This document shows positions 36,596 through 45,451 of a DNA stretch of 64,000 nucleotides, in pieces. The stretch lies in NCBI RefSeq assembly GCF_002156705.1, contig NZ_CP019893.1, positions 1,054,001 to 1,118,000 on the forward strand, given 5' to 3'. Source of the stretch: Natrarchaeobaculum aegyptiacum. Lineage in GTDB: Archaea; Halobacteriota; Halobacteria; Halobacteriales; Natrialbaceae. Under the pieces are notes generated by a model. The model made no database searches. It worked only from the letters and a program-made list of their open reading frames with translations, and was not told the origin of the DNA. Both the position numbers and the translations under genes were made by a program. Position 1 is the first letter of the stretch; each line of letters begins with the position of its first letter.

Positions 36596-37171
36596 TTACT
36601 CTTCCAACTGGTCCAGCAACTGGGCGACGTACGGACTGTTCTCCCAGCTCCGATGCGGACTAATCACCGCGAGCAATGTTCGCGCCTCCTCATCGGTCAG
36701 ATAGCCGTTCCGGGCGTACTCACGGAGAAGCCGCGGCGTAGGGACGATTCGCGGTCCGTCCAGGACCGCGTGAACGAGTGGGAAATTCGTCCCCCCGAAT
36801 TCGTCGGTGAGGAAGCCGTCGACCTCGAGCGCGTTCGCGAGGACGATCCCGTCGGTTTCGCCGTCGTCGAGTCCGAACGTCGGTCGAGACTCGGGTGTCG
36901 CTGGTCGGTCGTACGGCTCCTCGACCACGTAGTGAGACCGAGCCGCGAGGACGTTAGTCGCGGCCGCACTGTGAATATCGTCGTACTGTGAGATGTCACG
37001 GAGTTCCGTGAGGACTTCCGGCGGGACGGCAACCTCGCAGGACGTGAGGAGATACTGGAGCGGGTCTGGATTCGTCTCGGTGTCGTACCCCTGATCGGCC
37101 CGCGGGACGGCGAGGCTCACGAGCGCGCTCGTATCGGCGACGACGGTACGCAGTCGCTGCCTGCCACTCAT
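36596..37171 (-). CDS. PIN domain ribonuclease toxin
   Basis: A 191-residue PIN-fold protein. The first acidic site is VVADTSALVSL near residues 10-20, further acidic residues are in DDGETDGIVLANAL near 101-114, and FLTDEFGG near 120-127 gives the last aspartate. Such toxins cut RNA with Mg2+. Its ATG overlaps the stop of the upstream RHH gene (ATGA), the standard antitoxin-toxin arrangement. It is larger than VapC proteins (about 130 aa) owing to inserted and C-terminal segments. Confidence 0.82.
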   Translation of the reverse strand: MSGRQRLRTVVADTSALVSLAVPRADQGYDTETNPDPLQYLLTSCEVAVPPEVLTELRDISQYDDIHSAAATNVLAARSHYVVEEPYDRPATPESRPTFGLDDGETDGIVLANALEVDGFLTDEFGGTNFPLVHAVLDGPRIVPTPRLLREYARNGYLTDEEARTLLAVISPHRSWENSPYVAQLLDQLEE

Positions 37172-37530
37172 TTCTCGGCGGCAGGGTCGATGGATACCGC
37201 GTCCCCGTCGTAAACGTCCACGTCGTCAGGAGCCGCCAGATCGAGCGGCTCGTCCTCGAGATCGGCCTTGAGCAGTCGAAGCCGCTGGGCAGTCTCGGCA
37301 CCGACGAGCTGTTTGACCGTCTCGAACTCGAGCTGGTCGTCGTAGTACTTCGTCGCCACCAGCTTCTGGAACGTCTCGCTGTCGGCGGTCTCATCGATGT
37401 ACTCACGGATCGCTTCGACGAGCAGGTCCGTCCGGTCCGTATCGTAGAGGTCGGCTATCGCATCGAGTCGGTCGACGAGGTACTCCGGTGACTGGAAGTG
37501 AACCCGCCGGGGGTCGTCACTCGCGCTCAT
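37168..37530 (-). CDS. Ribbon-helix-helix antitoxin-like protein
   Basis: A 120-residue protein. RRVHFQSPEYLVDRLDAIAD with DRTDLLVEAIREYIDE forms a ribbon-helix-helix DNA-binding domain at residues 6-47; the remainder (about 50-120) would wrap the toxin. MSASDDPRRVHF is chosen as start, which leaves the repeated TGTGCA motifs immediately upstream as operator. It is co-translated with the PIN toxin. Confidence 0.8.
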   Translation of the reverse strand: MSASDDPRRVHFQSPEYLVDRLDAIADLYDTDRTDLLVEAIREYIDETADSETFQKLVATKYYDDQLEFETVKQLVGAETAQRLRLLKADLEDEPLDLAAPDDVDVYDGDAVSIDPAAEK

Positions 37531-37534
37531 TCTA

Positions 37535-37592
37535 TGTGCACGTTCTGTGCAAAGGCACAAAACGGTTTCGTCGAATGTGCAGTGTTTGCACA
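37535..37592 (-). promoter_or_regulatory. Repeated TGTGCA/TGCACA operator of the toxin-antitoxin pair
   Basis: Five half-sites occur just upstream of the antitoxin start: TGTGCA at 37535 and 37576, TGCACA at 37587, and TGTGC/GCACA arms at 37546 and 37555. Paired half-sites are what RHH dimers bind, so autoregulation is likely. Confidence 0.5.
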
Positions 37593-37608
37593 CAGATCGG
37601 GGTCGGCG

Positions 37609-37851
37609 TCAGTCGTCAGGGCTGGCCTCGAACCCGTCCGAAGCGAACGTCGACGCCTGCTCGAGGACCCCACCCGGAACGGGACAGCCACAGGGGATAG
37701 CCACGTGCTCGAGTGCGTCGGTGGTCGCCACCTCAGAGATGGGCGTGCCACAGTTCGGACACGGCGTGACGTCCGGCCCGTACTCGGGTAGCTCGAACGG
37801 GTCGTCGGCCCAGAAGCAACCGCTTCTGGTCGCGGGCGGGTCGTCGGTCAT
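37609..37851 (-). CDS. Small zinc-finger-like protein
   Basis: An 80-residue acidic protein with CPNCGTPISEV near residues 31-41 and IPCGCPV near 52-58. Four cysteines spaced CxxC and CxC suggest one zinc site of the CPxCG type common among haloarchaeal microproteins. The start MTDDPPATRSGCFW is preferred. No function is assigned; it sits upstream of the toxin-antitoxin pair on the same strand and is separated from it by the operator. Confidence 0.65.
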   Translation of the reverse strand: MTDDPPATRSGCFWADDPFELPEYGPDVTPCPNCGTPISEVATTDALEHVAIPCGCPVPGGVLEQASTFASDGFEASPDD

Positions 37852-37940
37852 CGCCCGGCCCTCCGACCGGCGTTGCGGGTGTGACGCGCTCGAGGCGCTG
37901 TCTGCGTGGTTCGTGGACGATACGCTGATCGTGCGAGACG

Positions 37941-38095
37941 TTTATATCTCGCGAGGAGGAACTGGAACATGGCTTGCATGCGTGCCGCGTGGAAGCCATG
38001 CCTCGGGTGTCCTAGCACCCGGGGCGTTTCAATATACGCCCCTCGCATCCTCGTGGCGGATGGCTTCCATTCTGGCATTGGGCCACTGCAGAGTT
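37941..38095 (+). ncRNA. Candidate structured RNA with alternative folds
   Basis: A good TATA box TTTATAT at 37941-37947 precedes about 130 nt of dense inverted repeats and no credible protein. AAGCCAT at 37993-37999 can pair either with ATGGCTT at 37969-37975 or with ATGGCTT at 38060-38066, so two folds exclude each other. Between them lie hairpins 38004-38021 (CGGGTG/CACCCG) and 38021-38042 (GGGGCGT/ACGCCCC), which share a base. Expected start is near 37968. Strand is tentative because a weaker promoter-like site exists on the other side near 38090. Confidence 0.4.
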
Positions 38096-38285
38096 AAATC
38101 TATTGAACATTTGCTGATGTAAATTGCCGGCTGACCATCGCCAACGCCAGTTCCGGAGTCGGGATCGAGAGCGTCGGAGATGCGCAGCCTGCTCGAGGGG
38201 AGACGACGGACGTCCGGTACAGTTTCGAGCGGGGAACCGCCAGCGTTCGGCCACGGGTTGCTATAGTAACAACTGCAACGATTTA

Positions 38286-38321
38286 CACACTGATCGCCGA
38301 TCCGTCTGGCGATCAGGTGTG
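38286..38321. terminator. 13-bp hairpin with one bulge
   Basis: CACACTGATCGCC pairs with GGCGATCAGGTGTG with a single bulged G and a 9-nt loop. It lies 22 bp beyond the stop of the convergent-facing membrane protein gene on the minus strand and could end its transcript. The interval 38096-38285 shows no gene. Confidence 0.5.
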
Positions 38322-38342
38322 CACTGACGTGCAGTGGCTACT

Positions 38343-38591
38343 CTATCCGACTGCAGCCGGAACGATGACGTTGAAGAATCCGAGGATCAGCCCCAGTAGT
38401 CCCAGGAGAGCGATCGCGACACCGGTCGGTTCTGCGTCGTCGCGGTACAGTCGGCCGCCGAAGTACATCGCCACGGGTCCGAACACGATGGGGAGATAGT
38501 AGACGGCACACACCGCACAGACCGCTCCACAGACGATGTAGGTCCGCTCTCTGCTCGAGGCCGCACCGCGGTGAGTCGCTGACGAAGCCAC
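38343..38591 (-). CDS. Small two-helix membrane protein
   Basis: An 82-residue protein with two hydrophobic segments, VCGAVCAVCAVYYLPIVFG (about 20-38) and VAIALLGLLGLILGFFNVIV (about 58-77), separated by a short GGRLYRDDAE loop. The layout resembles DUF4190-like haloarchaeal membrane proteins. The GTG at 38591 is used as start because no ATG fits. Function unknown. Confidence 0.6.
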   Translation of the reverse strand: MASSATHRGAASSRERTYIVCGAVCAVCAVYYLPIVFGPVAMYFGGRLYRDDAEPTGVAIALLGLLGLILGFFNVIVPAAVG

Positions 38592-38707
38592 GAGTTAGTA
38601 TACGTTTACGTCACAGTTGAATGTTTCACACCCGCTCGAGACTTACCAGACGGTCTGGCACCACCACGGGCCGCAAGCGGTGTACCGGGACACGGACAGT
38701 CTTCACC

Positions 38708-38926
38708 TCAGACGTCCTCGAGTTCCTCGAGCCGTTTGGCGGCGATAGAGACGAGGTAGACGCCGACGAACAGCAGGAACCCGACGACGAGCCCGCCCAG
38801 TTCGCGGGTGCCGATTCCGCCCGGAGTGACGACCGCGAGGGCGACCAGCGAGAGGACGAACACCGCGACCGTGAACGCACCGACGGCGTAGTAGAAGCCG
38901 ACGTCTGACTCGAGGAGCGTCCGCAT
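38708..38926 (-). CDS. Small two-helix membrane protein
   Basis: A 72-residue protein starting MRTLLESDVGFYYAVG, with two membrane segments (about 11-33 and 42-62) and an acidic, basic-flanked tail KRLEELEDV. I recognise no named family. It is on the same strand as, but 116 bp from, the previous small membrane protein gene. Confidence 0.62.
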   Translation of the reverse strand: MRTLLESDVGFYYAVGAFTVAVFVLSLVALAVVTPGGIGTRELGGLVVGFLLFVGVYLVSIAAKRLEELEDV

Positions 38927-39037
38927 AGCCCGTCGTTGGACTGGAACCCGCAAAACAGTACCGACAGCGCCGTGGTGGGAAGTGGCGTCTCGAGTGTCGA
39001 TGGTGAGGCCTCGAGCCGTCGATCGGGTCGGCGCGAC

Positions 39038-39739
39038 TCAGTACAGCAGGCTGTCGGTCGTCGTCTCGTACTCGTCGGGGAGCAGGTCGGCGATTTCGTC
39101 CGGCCGGGTCTCGCCGTCGACGTTCACGAGGTACGTTCGGCCGTGTTCGTTGCCGTAGACGCCCTGGAAGTCGTAGACGAAGCCGTAGACGGCGACGTCC
39201 TCGGGCACGTCGTCGGACTCACGCAGGAATCGTGCCTGCGCATCGACGTTGTACTCGACGAGCTGGTTGATCACCGTCTCGTCGTCGGCGTCGGCGTCGA
39301 TCAGGTCGCTCTCGAGGGCCTCCTCGACGACGGGGACGAGCAGTTCGACCCACTTGTCGACCCCGCGCGGGCCGGGCTGGTCGCCGCCGGTCGCGAGCTG
39401 GTAGGCCGCGGTGACAGCGCCACAGCCGGTGTGGCCGACGACGGCGACGGCCTCGGTGTCTGCGTGGTGGATCGGGTAGAGCACGCCCCCGTCGACGATC
39501 CGGTCACCTTCGTCGTCGTCCCAGACCTGGTTGCCGATGTTACTCGGCGTGAAGACCGTCCCCGGGGCGTCGACGCCCCACATCCGTTCCTGTGGAACTC
39601 GCGAGTCCGAACAGCAAATCGCGACGACGTCGGGGTGCTGGCCATCCTGAACGTCCGCGAAGTAGTCCTCCGGAAGCGATTCGACGTGGCGCTCGTTACC
39701 CGCGAGCAGATTCTCGAGCGTATCGTGATCGGCGCACAT
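39038..39739 (-). CDS. Beta-class carbonic anhydrase
   Basis: A 233-residue zinc enzyme interconverting CO2 and bicarbonate. The ligands are Cys in AICCSDSRVPQ near residues 41-51 with the Asp/Arg dyad, and His and Cys in VVGHTGCGAV near 99-108. It is somewhat longer than the common 190-210 residue form, with inserts near 130-170. MCADHDTLENLLAGNERH is the start; upstream codons are non-coding. Confidence 0.93.
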   Translation of the reverse strand: MCADHDTLENLLAGNERHVESLPEDYFADVQDGQHPDVVAICCSDSRVPQERMWGVDAPGTVFTPSNIGNQVWDDDEGDRIVDGGVLYPIHHADTEAVAVVGHTGCGAVTAAYQLATGGDQPGPRGVDKWVELLVPVVEEALESDLIDADADDETVINQLVEYNVDAQARFLRESDDVPEDVAVYGFVYDFQGVYGNEHGRTYLVNVDGETRPDEIADLLPDEYETTTDSLLY

Positions 39740-39914
39740 ACGCGTGCGTTCTCGGATCGAGGGCAAAAGCGGTTCCCTTCGACCAGTATTCGCGTTTCGT
39801 GATACGGAGCACCACGACCCGACGCCCGCCTCGAGAACCGCCGCAAACGGAACTCGAGTTGGAGCCCCCTTCCGCGAGCCCAATATTGACAACCTGTCAC
39901 GCAGACGTGGGCGT

Positions 39915-40931
39915 ATGGCAGCTACACGACAGTGGCAACTCGCGAGCCGTCCAGTTGGCGAACCCACCCACGACAACTTCGAACTGGTGACCGTCGACCG
40001 TCCCGAGCCCGGACCCGGTGAGGTGCTGGTGAAGACGCTCTACCAGTCGGTCGATCCCTACATGCGCGGTCGAATGCGCGACGCAGAGTCCTACGCCGAG
40101 CCGTGGGACGTCGGCGACCCGATGAAGGCCTCGGTCGTCGGCGAGGTCCTCGAGTCAGAAGCCGAGACGTTCGAACCGGGCGACATCGTCACCGGCGACC
40201 TCCTCTGGGCCGAGCACGCGGTCGCCGACGCCGACGAACTCCAGCGGGTCGATCCGGATCTCGGCCCCATCTCGACCGCCGTCGGCGTGCTCGGAATGCC
40301 CGGTGTGACCGCTTACTGGGGACTGCGAGACATCTGTGACCCCGCCCCGGGCGACACCGTCTTCGTCTCCGCCGCGGCGGGCGCAGTCGGCTCGGTCGTT
40401 GGCCAGCTCGCCCAGCTCTCGGGTGCCCGCGTGGTCGGCACCGCCGGCAGCGACGCGAAAGTCGAGTGGCTCACCGAGGACCTCGGGTTCGACGCCGCGA
40501 TCAACTACAAGACCGAAGACGACCTCTACGGCGCGGTCGCCGAGGCCTGTCCGAACGGCATCGATGCCTACTTCGACAACGTCGGCGGCGAGATCACCGA
40601 CGCCGTCTGGATGCAACTCAACGAGTTCTCCCGCGTCGCCGTCTGCGGCCAGATCGCCCTCTACAACGAGACGGAGGTGCCGATGGGGCCACGAAAACTC
40701 ACGACGCTCATCGAGACCCGGGCGACCGTCGAGGGCTTCCTCGTCAGCGACTACCAGAACCGCTGGGGCGACGCACTCCGGCGTCTTTCACAGTTCATCC
40801 AGCAGGGCGACCTCGAGTACCGCGAGAACGTCGTCGAGGGCTTCGAGAACGCACCGGACGCGTTCCTCGGGCTGTTCGAGGGTGAGAACATCGGCAAGCA
40901 ACTCGTCAAGGTCGGCGAGCGCGAGCACTGA
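39915..40931 (+). CDS. NADP-dependent enone/prostaglandin-type reductase
   Basis: A 338-residue MDR-superfamily enzyme close to CurA and PTGR reductases, which reduce alpha,beta-unsaturated carbonyls with NADPH. Typical are LYQSVDPYMRGRM near 45-57, LGMPGVTAYWGL near 120-131, VSAAAGAVGSVVGQLAQ near 147-163 and DAYFDNVGGE near 213-222. There is no zinc site. It starts 176 bp from the carbonic anhydrase on the opposite strand and is convergent with the histidine kinase. Confidence 0.88.
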   Translation: MAATRQWQLASRPVGEPTHDNFELVTVDRPEPGPGEVLVKTLYQSVDPYMRGRMRDAESYAEPWDVGDPMKASVVGEVLESEAETFEPGDIVTGDLLWAEHAVADADELQRVDPDLGPISTAVGVLGMPGVTAYWGLRDICDPAPGDTVFVSAAAGAVGSVVGQLAQLSGARVVGTAGSDAKVEWLTEDLGFDAAINYKTEDDLYGAVAEACPNGIDAYFDNVGGEITDAVWMQLNEFSRVAVCGQIALYNETEVPMGPRKLTTLIETRATVEGFLVSDYQNRWGDALRRLSQFIQQGDLEYRENVVEGFENAPDAFLGLFEGENIGKQLVKVGEREH

Positions 40932-40963
40932 CGCCGGGAAACGGTTTCGTTCGTGACAGGCGA

Positions 40964-42157
40964 TCACTCGTCGCCAGTCCATCGGCGTAATCGAAGTTGT
41001 ACCCGAGAGCCCCCCGCTTCACTGCGGTCGAACGTAATCTCACCCCCGAAGGTCTCGACCGTCCACTTCACGAGCCACAGGCCGAGACCGCTGCCGTGGT
41101 GCAAGTCGGTGATCTCGCTCTCACCGGTGACCACCTCCCGTTCGACCGGCGGGATGCCAGGTCCGTCGTCGGCGACTGCGATCGTACACCACTCCGCCGA
41201 TTCGCGCTCCACCTCGAGCCAGACGCGTGGCTCGTCGCAGGGATTGTGGACGATCGCGTTCTCGACGAGGCTCTCGACGGCGATCTCGAGGCGGTCGGTC
41301 GCCGCTACCCAGAGTCGGCCGGGGACGTCGAGGTCGATGCTGACGTCGGGATACTCCAGCCCGTATCGTCCGGCGACGGTGCGCGCAAGCGGGACGCTGT
41401 CGACCCGGGGGTCCTCGGGAATCGAAGCGTTGGCGATCCGGTAGAGGTCACTCGCCTCGCGAGTCAGCGTTCGGAGTTCGTCGACGCCGGCATCGACGTT
41501 GTCGGCGAGCATTCGCGCAGTCGGATCGAGGGCGTCGTCGTCGAGTTCCTCGAGCAGGCTCTCGACGCTGCCGGCGACCAGCGTGACCTTGTTCCGGAGG
41601 TTGTGTCTGAGCACGCGGTTGAGGACGTGGACCCGGCTTCGATTGCGCCGGTCTTCGGTAAGATCGGTGTAGACGGCGAAGCCGCGACGGCCGTCGCTGG
41701 AGAGAGCCCCGGCGGCGGCGTTGCTGCCGTTCGGTTCCCCACTGTCTGCGTCGATGGCGTCAGCCACCCTTTCACCCGAAGCGATCCGATACGGAATCCC
41801 GCGATAGAGAAACTCCCTGACGCCGTCTGCAGTCTCCCGACGAACGCGACGATAGTTGACCTTCCCCGCGGTCGTCCGATCGTCGAGCGTCGTCGCCTCG
41901 GTCTCGAGCCAGGGTGGTACGATACACTCGTTGAGCGACTGCTCCAGCACCTCGTCGGGACCGTATCCGAAGACCTCGATGAACGCGGGGTTGATCCCCC
42001 GGACGATCGGTTCATCGTCGACGAACTCGAACTCGACGACCGCGTCCTGAATGTGTTCGATCAGGTGTCGGAACCGGTCAGAATCGTACGTCGCTGGAAA
42101 ACCACCCTCGAGCGCATCACTCGAGCGACCGTCATCGTTCACGGGGATCACCGGCAC
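40964..42157 (-). CDS. PAS-containing sensor histidine kinase
   Basis: A 397-residue soluble kinase. A PAS domain spans about 25-150 (IEHIQDAVVEFEFVDDE; NPAFIEVFGYGPDEVL), the dimerisation/H-box about 180-215 (VLRHNLRNKVTLVAGSVESL), and the catalytic ATPase domain about 270-395 with N box VENAIVHN, G1 ADDGPGIP and G2 GSGLGLWLVK. No membrane segment is seen, so it senses a cytosolic signal. No response regulator is adjacent; one lies at 63.1 kb. Confidence 0.87.
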   Translation of the reverse strand: MPVIPVNDDGRSSDALEGGFPATYDSDRFRHLIEHIQDAVVEFEFVDDEPIVRGINPAFIEVFGYGPDEVLEQSLNECIVPPWLETEATTLDDRTTAGKVNYRRVRRETADGVREFLYRGIPYRIASGERVADAIDADSGEPNGSNAAAGALSSDGRRGFAVYTDLTEDRRNRSRVHVLNRVLRHNLRNKVTLVAGSVESLLEELDDDALDPTARMLADNVDAGVDELRTLTREASDLYRIANASIPEDPRVDSVPLARTVAGRYGLEYPDVSIDLDVPGRLWVAATDRLEIAVESLVENAIVHNPCDEPRVWLEVERESAEWCTIAVADDGPGIPPVEREVVTGESEITDLHHGSGLGLWLVKWTVETFGGEITFDRSEAGGSRVQLRLRRWTGDE

Positions 42158-42307
42158 CTCGACTCATTGTAACCGAATCAGACCACTACGCGAAAATCAA
42201 TCTTCGTTATCGGGCAGAATTCGTCCGAGGAAGCAGGGGGAGACGAACTATTCTGGACGTTCGATCACTTATCCGGTCTTACGCTCGAGACGAGGGATGG
42301 GGTCGAC

Positions 42308-43117
42308 TCAGTCGGTCAACCCGTAGCCGACCTTGAACATGTAGACGTCGATGGCGATCACGATCGCTGTGAGCGCGGTCAGCACCCCCAGCGAGGCGTA
42401 GGGTGCCAGTTCGGCGTACGCCGGCGGGGCAATCTGGAGGAAGTCAGAGTAGCCGAGCAGGCCGTACCGGACGCTGTCGACCATGTAGACCATCGGATTC
42501 AGCAGGGAGACGGTCTGCCAGACCGGCTCGAGCATCGTCAACGAGTAAAAGACCGCCCCGAAGAAGACCAGCGGCCGGAGGATGAACTGGTTCATCACAG
42601 TGAGGTCGTCGAAGTCTCGCGCGAGGAGACCGCCGATGATCCCGAGTCCGGCGAACAGCGAGGAGATGACGACCATCGTCGCGACGAGGAAAAGTCCGTT
42701 TTCGACGCTGAGTGGGACGAACAGTGCGCCGATGACGGCGACGATAGCGCCGACGATCAGTCCCCGAACCGCACTGGCAGCCACGTAGGCGACGACCATC
42801 TCGACGTACGACAGCGGCGAGGTGAGCGTCTCGTGGATGTACTCGTTCCACCGCCCGTGGAAGATCGAGAACGAGGCGTTCTCGAAGGCGTTCGAGATCG
42901 TCCCCAGCACGACGAGTCCCGGGATCAGAAAGAGGATGTAGCCGATCTCCACACCGGGAGCGTCGACTGGACTGTCGATCCGCCCGCCAAGAATCACACC
43001 GAAGACCGCGAAGTAGAGCACGTTCGTGATCGCCGGCGGCATGAACGTGTTCTTCGGCCGGCGAACGAAGCGCAGCAGTTCGCGCCGGAAGAGCGCCCGG
43101 AAGCCCACCGAGACCAT
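42308..43117 (-). CDS. ABC-2 type transporter permease
   Basis: A 269-residue membrane protein with about six membrane segments, starting MVSVGFRALFRRELLRFVRRP. The block VVISSLFAGLGIIGGLLARDFDDL and the length fit ABC-2 permeases of the DrrB/NodJ type. It pairs with the ATPase encoded directly upstream (ATGA overlap) to form an exporter. Substrate unknown; drug, lipid or polysaccharide export are options. Confidence 0.88.
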   Translation of the reverse strand: MVSVGFRALFRRELLRFVRRPKNTFMPPAITNVLYFAVFGVILGGRIDSPVDAPGVEIGYILFLIPGLVVLGTISNAFENASFSIFHGRWNEYIHETLTSPLSYVEMVVAYVAASAVRGLIVGAIVAVIGALFVPLSVENGLFLVATMVVISSLFAGLGIIGGLLARDFDDLTVMNQFILRPLVFFGAVFYSLTMLEPVWQTVSLLNPMVYMVDSVRYGLLGYSDFLQIAPPAYAELAPYASLGVLTALTAIVIAIDVYMFKVGYGLTD

Positions 43118-44157
43118 CAGGCGATCCCCTCCTGTTCGCGCTCGGGATCGGCCTCTGACCCGGAGTCGCCGGCCGGCGACGTCTCGGCCGCCGACGAAGC
43201 CGCCGAGGACCGCGTCACCGTCCGATCCTCGCTTCTGGTCATATCGACGAAAATCTCCTCGAGGGAGGTCCGGGAAATCTCGAGATCCGCGATCTCGTAC
43301 CCGCGTGCCTCGAGATCGTTGAGCACCCGTGGCGCGGTCGACCCGCCGTCGTCGACGCGAACCTCGAGTCGGTCGCCAGTCGTCGAAACGCCGTGGACGT
43401 ACGCACCGAGGTCAGCCTCGAGGGAGGCCGTCCCAACGGCGTCGACGGGCGACTCGAGGCCGACGGAGATCGTATCGGTCCCGCGGGTCTTCAGTTCGTC
43501 CGGCGTCGCAACGGTGAGTTTGCGGCCCTCGTTCATGATGGCGACCCGGTCACAGAGCCGTTCGGCCTCCTCGATGTAGTGGGTCGTCAGCAGGACGGTC
43601 GTCCCCTCCTCGTTGAGTTCGGTGACGAGGTCCCAGAGGTCGTGGCGCAGTTGCACGTCGACGCCGGCGGTGGGCTCGTCGAGAATCAGGAGGTCCGGAT
43701 CGGTGACGAGTGCCCGGGCGAGCAGGAGGCGACGTTTCATCCCGCCGGAGAGCCAGTCGAAGCGTTCGTCGCGCTTGTCGTAGATCCCGACGCGCTTGAG
43801 CACCTCGTCGGCGCGCTCGGCGGCCTCGTCGTTCGGGATTCCGTGGTAGCCGGCCTTGTGCATCAGCACTTCCTTGATCGGGAAGAAGCGGTCGACGTTG
43901 AACTCCTGTGGGGCCAGTCCGATCGCGTTCCTGGCTTGCTGGTAGTCGGCTTCGACGTCGTGGCCGAAGACGCGTGCCTCGCCGCCAGTCTTGCGAACGA
44001 GGCCGACGAGCGTGTTGATGAACGTCGTCTTGCCAGCCCCGTTCGGTCCGAGCAGGCCGAAGAACTCGCCCTCCTCGACGGTGAGCGACAGTCCCTGCAA
44101 CGCACGGAGTTCCCCGTACTCCTTGACGAGATCGACCGTCTCGATAGCCGGTGGCAT
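43117..44157 (-). CDS. ABC transporter ATP-binding protein
   Basis: A 346-residue ATPase of the DrrA-like export class. Walker A GPNGAGKTT near 36-44, Q loop LAPQEFN near 82, signature LSGGMKRR near 134-141, Walker B LLILDEPTAGVD near 155-166 and switch His in LLTTHY near 190 are present. A C-terminal extension of about 110 residues ends in an Ala/Ser/Glu-rich tail. MPPAIETVDLVKEYG is the start; the region upstream is antisense shadow of the protease gene. Confidence 0.92.
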   Translation of the reverse strand: MPPAIETVDLVKEYGELRALQGLSLTVEEGEFFGLLGPNGAGKTTFINTLVGLVRKTGGEARVFGHDVEADYQQARNAIGLAPQEFNVDRFFPIKEVLMHKAGYHGIPNDEAAERADEVLKRVGIYDKRDERFDWLSGGMKRRLLLARALVTDPDLLILDEPTAGVDVQLRHDLWDLVTELNEEGTTVLLTTHYIEEAERLCDRVAIMNEGRKLTVATPDELKTRGTDTISVGLESPVDAVGTASLEADLGAYVHGVSTTGDRLEVRVDDGGSTAPRVLNDLEARGYEIADLEISRTSLEEIFVDMTRSEDRTVTRSSAASSAAETSPAGDSGSEADPEREQEGIA

Positions 44158-44260
44158 CGACGGATGGTCAGCCCGGGACGCGGTTAAGGGTGCTGAATCC
44201 GGTTGCCGATGCCACGAGCACACCGGGTGGTCGGCGCTCGGCGACTCGAGCGTCGATCGC

Positions 44261-45451
44261 TCAGAACTGCCGGGTCGGCTCGGCCTGCCCACGGAGGTTG
44301 ACCGATCCACCGCTCTGCTGGACGACGTTGAACGCCGTCATCAGGTCCGATCGCGAGATGATCCCGACGAGGTCACCGTTCTCGACGACCAGCAACCGAC
44401 CGATTCCGTTTCGCTGCATCCGCTCGATCGCCGTCATCGCATCCGAATCTGGGCTGATCGTCTCGAGGTCGGTCGTCATCACCTCCTCGACCGTGTAGGC
44501 GTCGCGTTCGACCGGATCGATGTCACGCGCATCCGAGAGGGTCACCAGCCCAATCAGCCGTTCGTCATCCCAGGCGTCGGCCTCGATGACGGGGTAGCCG
44601 GTGTGGCGCTCGGTGAACATCCGCTGGAAGAGCTGGGCGACCGAGGTCTCGGGGGCGACCGTGTGCAAGTCGCCCGCGGGCGTCATGATGTCCGCGACGG
44701 TGACGTCCTGAAACGCCGCCTTCATCGTCACCTGCTGGGCCTCACTCGAGGCGGCGATGTAGATGAAAAAGGCGATGGCGATGAGGATGACGTTGAATCC
44801 GATCAGTCCGAACAGGCCGAGCAGGAAAGCGAATCCCTTGCCGATGGTCGCAGCCTGCTGGGTCGCTCGCGCGTACGGTTGACTGCGGGCGAGTAGCGCG
44901 CGGAGGATCCGCCCGCCGTCCATCGGGAACGCAGGCAGCATGTTGAACCCGGCGAGGAAGACGTTCAGGATCGCGAGGTACGCGAGGACGAATCGGGCAC
45001 CATCCATCGCCTCGGGAGTGACGAGAAAGAGGAGGAACGAACCGACGCCGACCAGCACCGAGACGATCGGCCCCGCGATGGCGATGGCGAACTCCTGTTT
45101 CCAGTTCTCGGGCATCTCAGAGAGCGCGGCGACGCCGCCGAGCAGCCAGAGCGTGATCGAGTCGATCGGATAGCCGTACCGCTGGGCGGTCACCGAGTGG
45201 CCGAGTTCGTGGAGAAAGACGCCGACGAACAGGCCGATCGCGGCACTGAGCCCGAGCGCCCACGGCATCCACCACGGCGTCGTGACGGCGGCGACGTCGA
45301 TCCCAGCCCCCATCGAGAGGTTCAGTATCTCGGCAGCCATGCCGATTTGCATCCCGATCAGATACGCGAACACCGGGAGAATCAATAGAAAGGTCACGTC
45401 GAGCTTGATCGGGATCCCGAAGACGGACCCGATCCGGAAACTCCACATCAT
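44261..45451 (-). CDS. Site-2 protease (M50) with tandem CBS domains
   Basis: A 396-residue intramembrane zinc metalloprotease. The zinc motif HELGHS is near residues 81-86 and the third ligand in NMLPAFPMDGGRILRAL near 170-186; about six membrane segments cover residues 15-240. Two CBS domains (about 250-310 and 320-380) probably bind adenosine nucleotides and gate the protease. It cuts membrane-bound regulators, but the target is not evident. Divergent to the small HTH gene. Confidence 0.92.
   Translation of the reverse strand: MMWSFRIGSVFGIPIKLDVTFLLILPVFAYLIGMQIGMAAEILNLSMGAGIDVAAVTTPWWMPWALGLSAAIGLFVGVFLHELGHSVTAQRYGYPIDSITLWLLGGVAALSEMPENWKQEFAIAIAGPIVSVLVGVGSFLLFLVTPEAMDGARFVLAYLAILNVFLAGFNMLPAFPMDGGRILRALLARSQPYARATQQAATIGKGFAFLLGLFGLIGFNVILIAIAFFIYIAASSEAQQVTMKAAFQDVTVADIMTPAGDLHTVAPETSVAQLFQRMFTERHTGYPVIEADAWDDERLIGLVTLSDARDIDPVERDAYTVEEVMTTDLETISPDSDAMTAIERMQRNGIGRLLVVENGDLVGIISRSDLMTAFNVVQQSGGSVNLRGQAEPTRQF

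Noticed and set aside
37848-38078. Minus-strand frame of 76 codons across the candidate RNA
   Set aside because: Composition is Arg-rich and unlike the acidic proteins of this genome; inverted repeats explain the region better.
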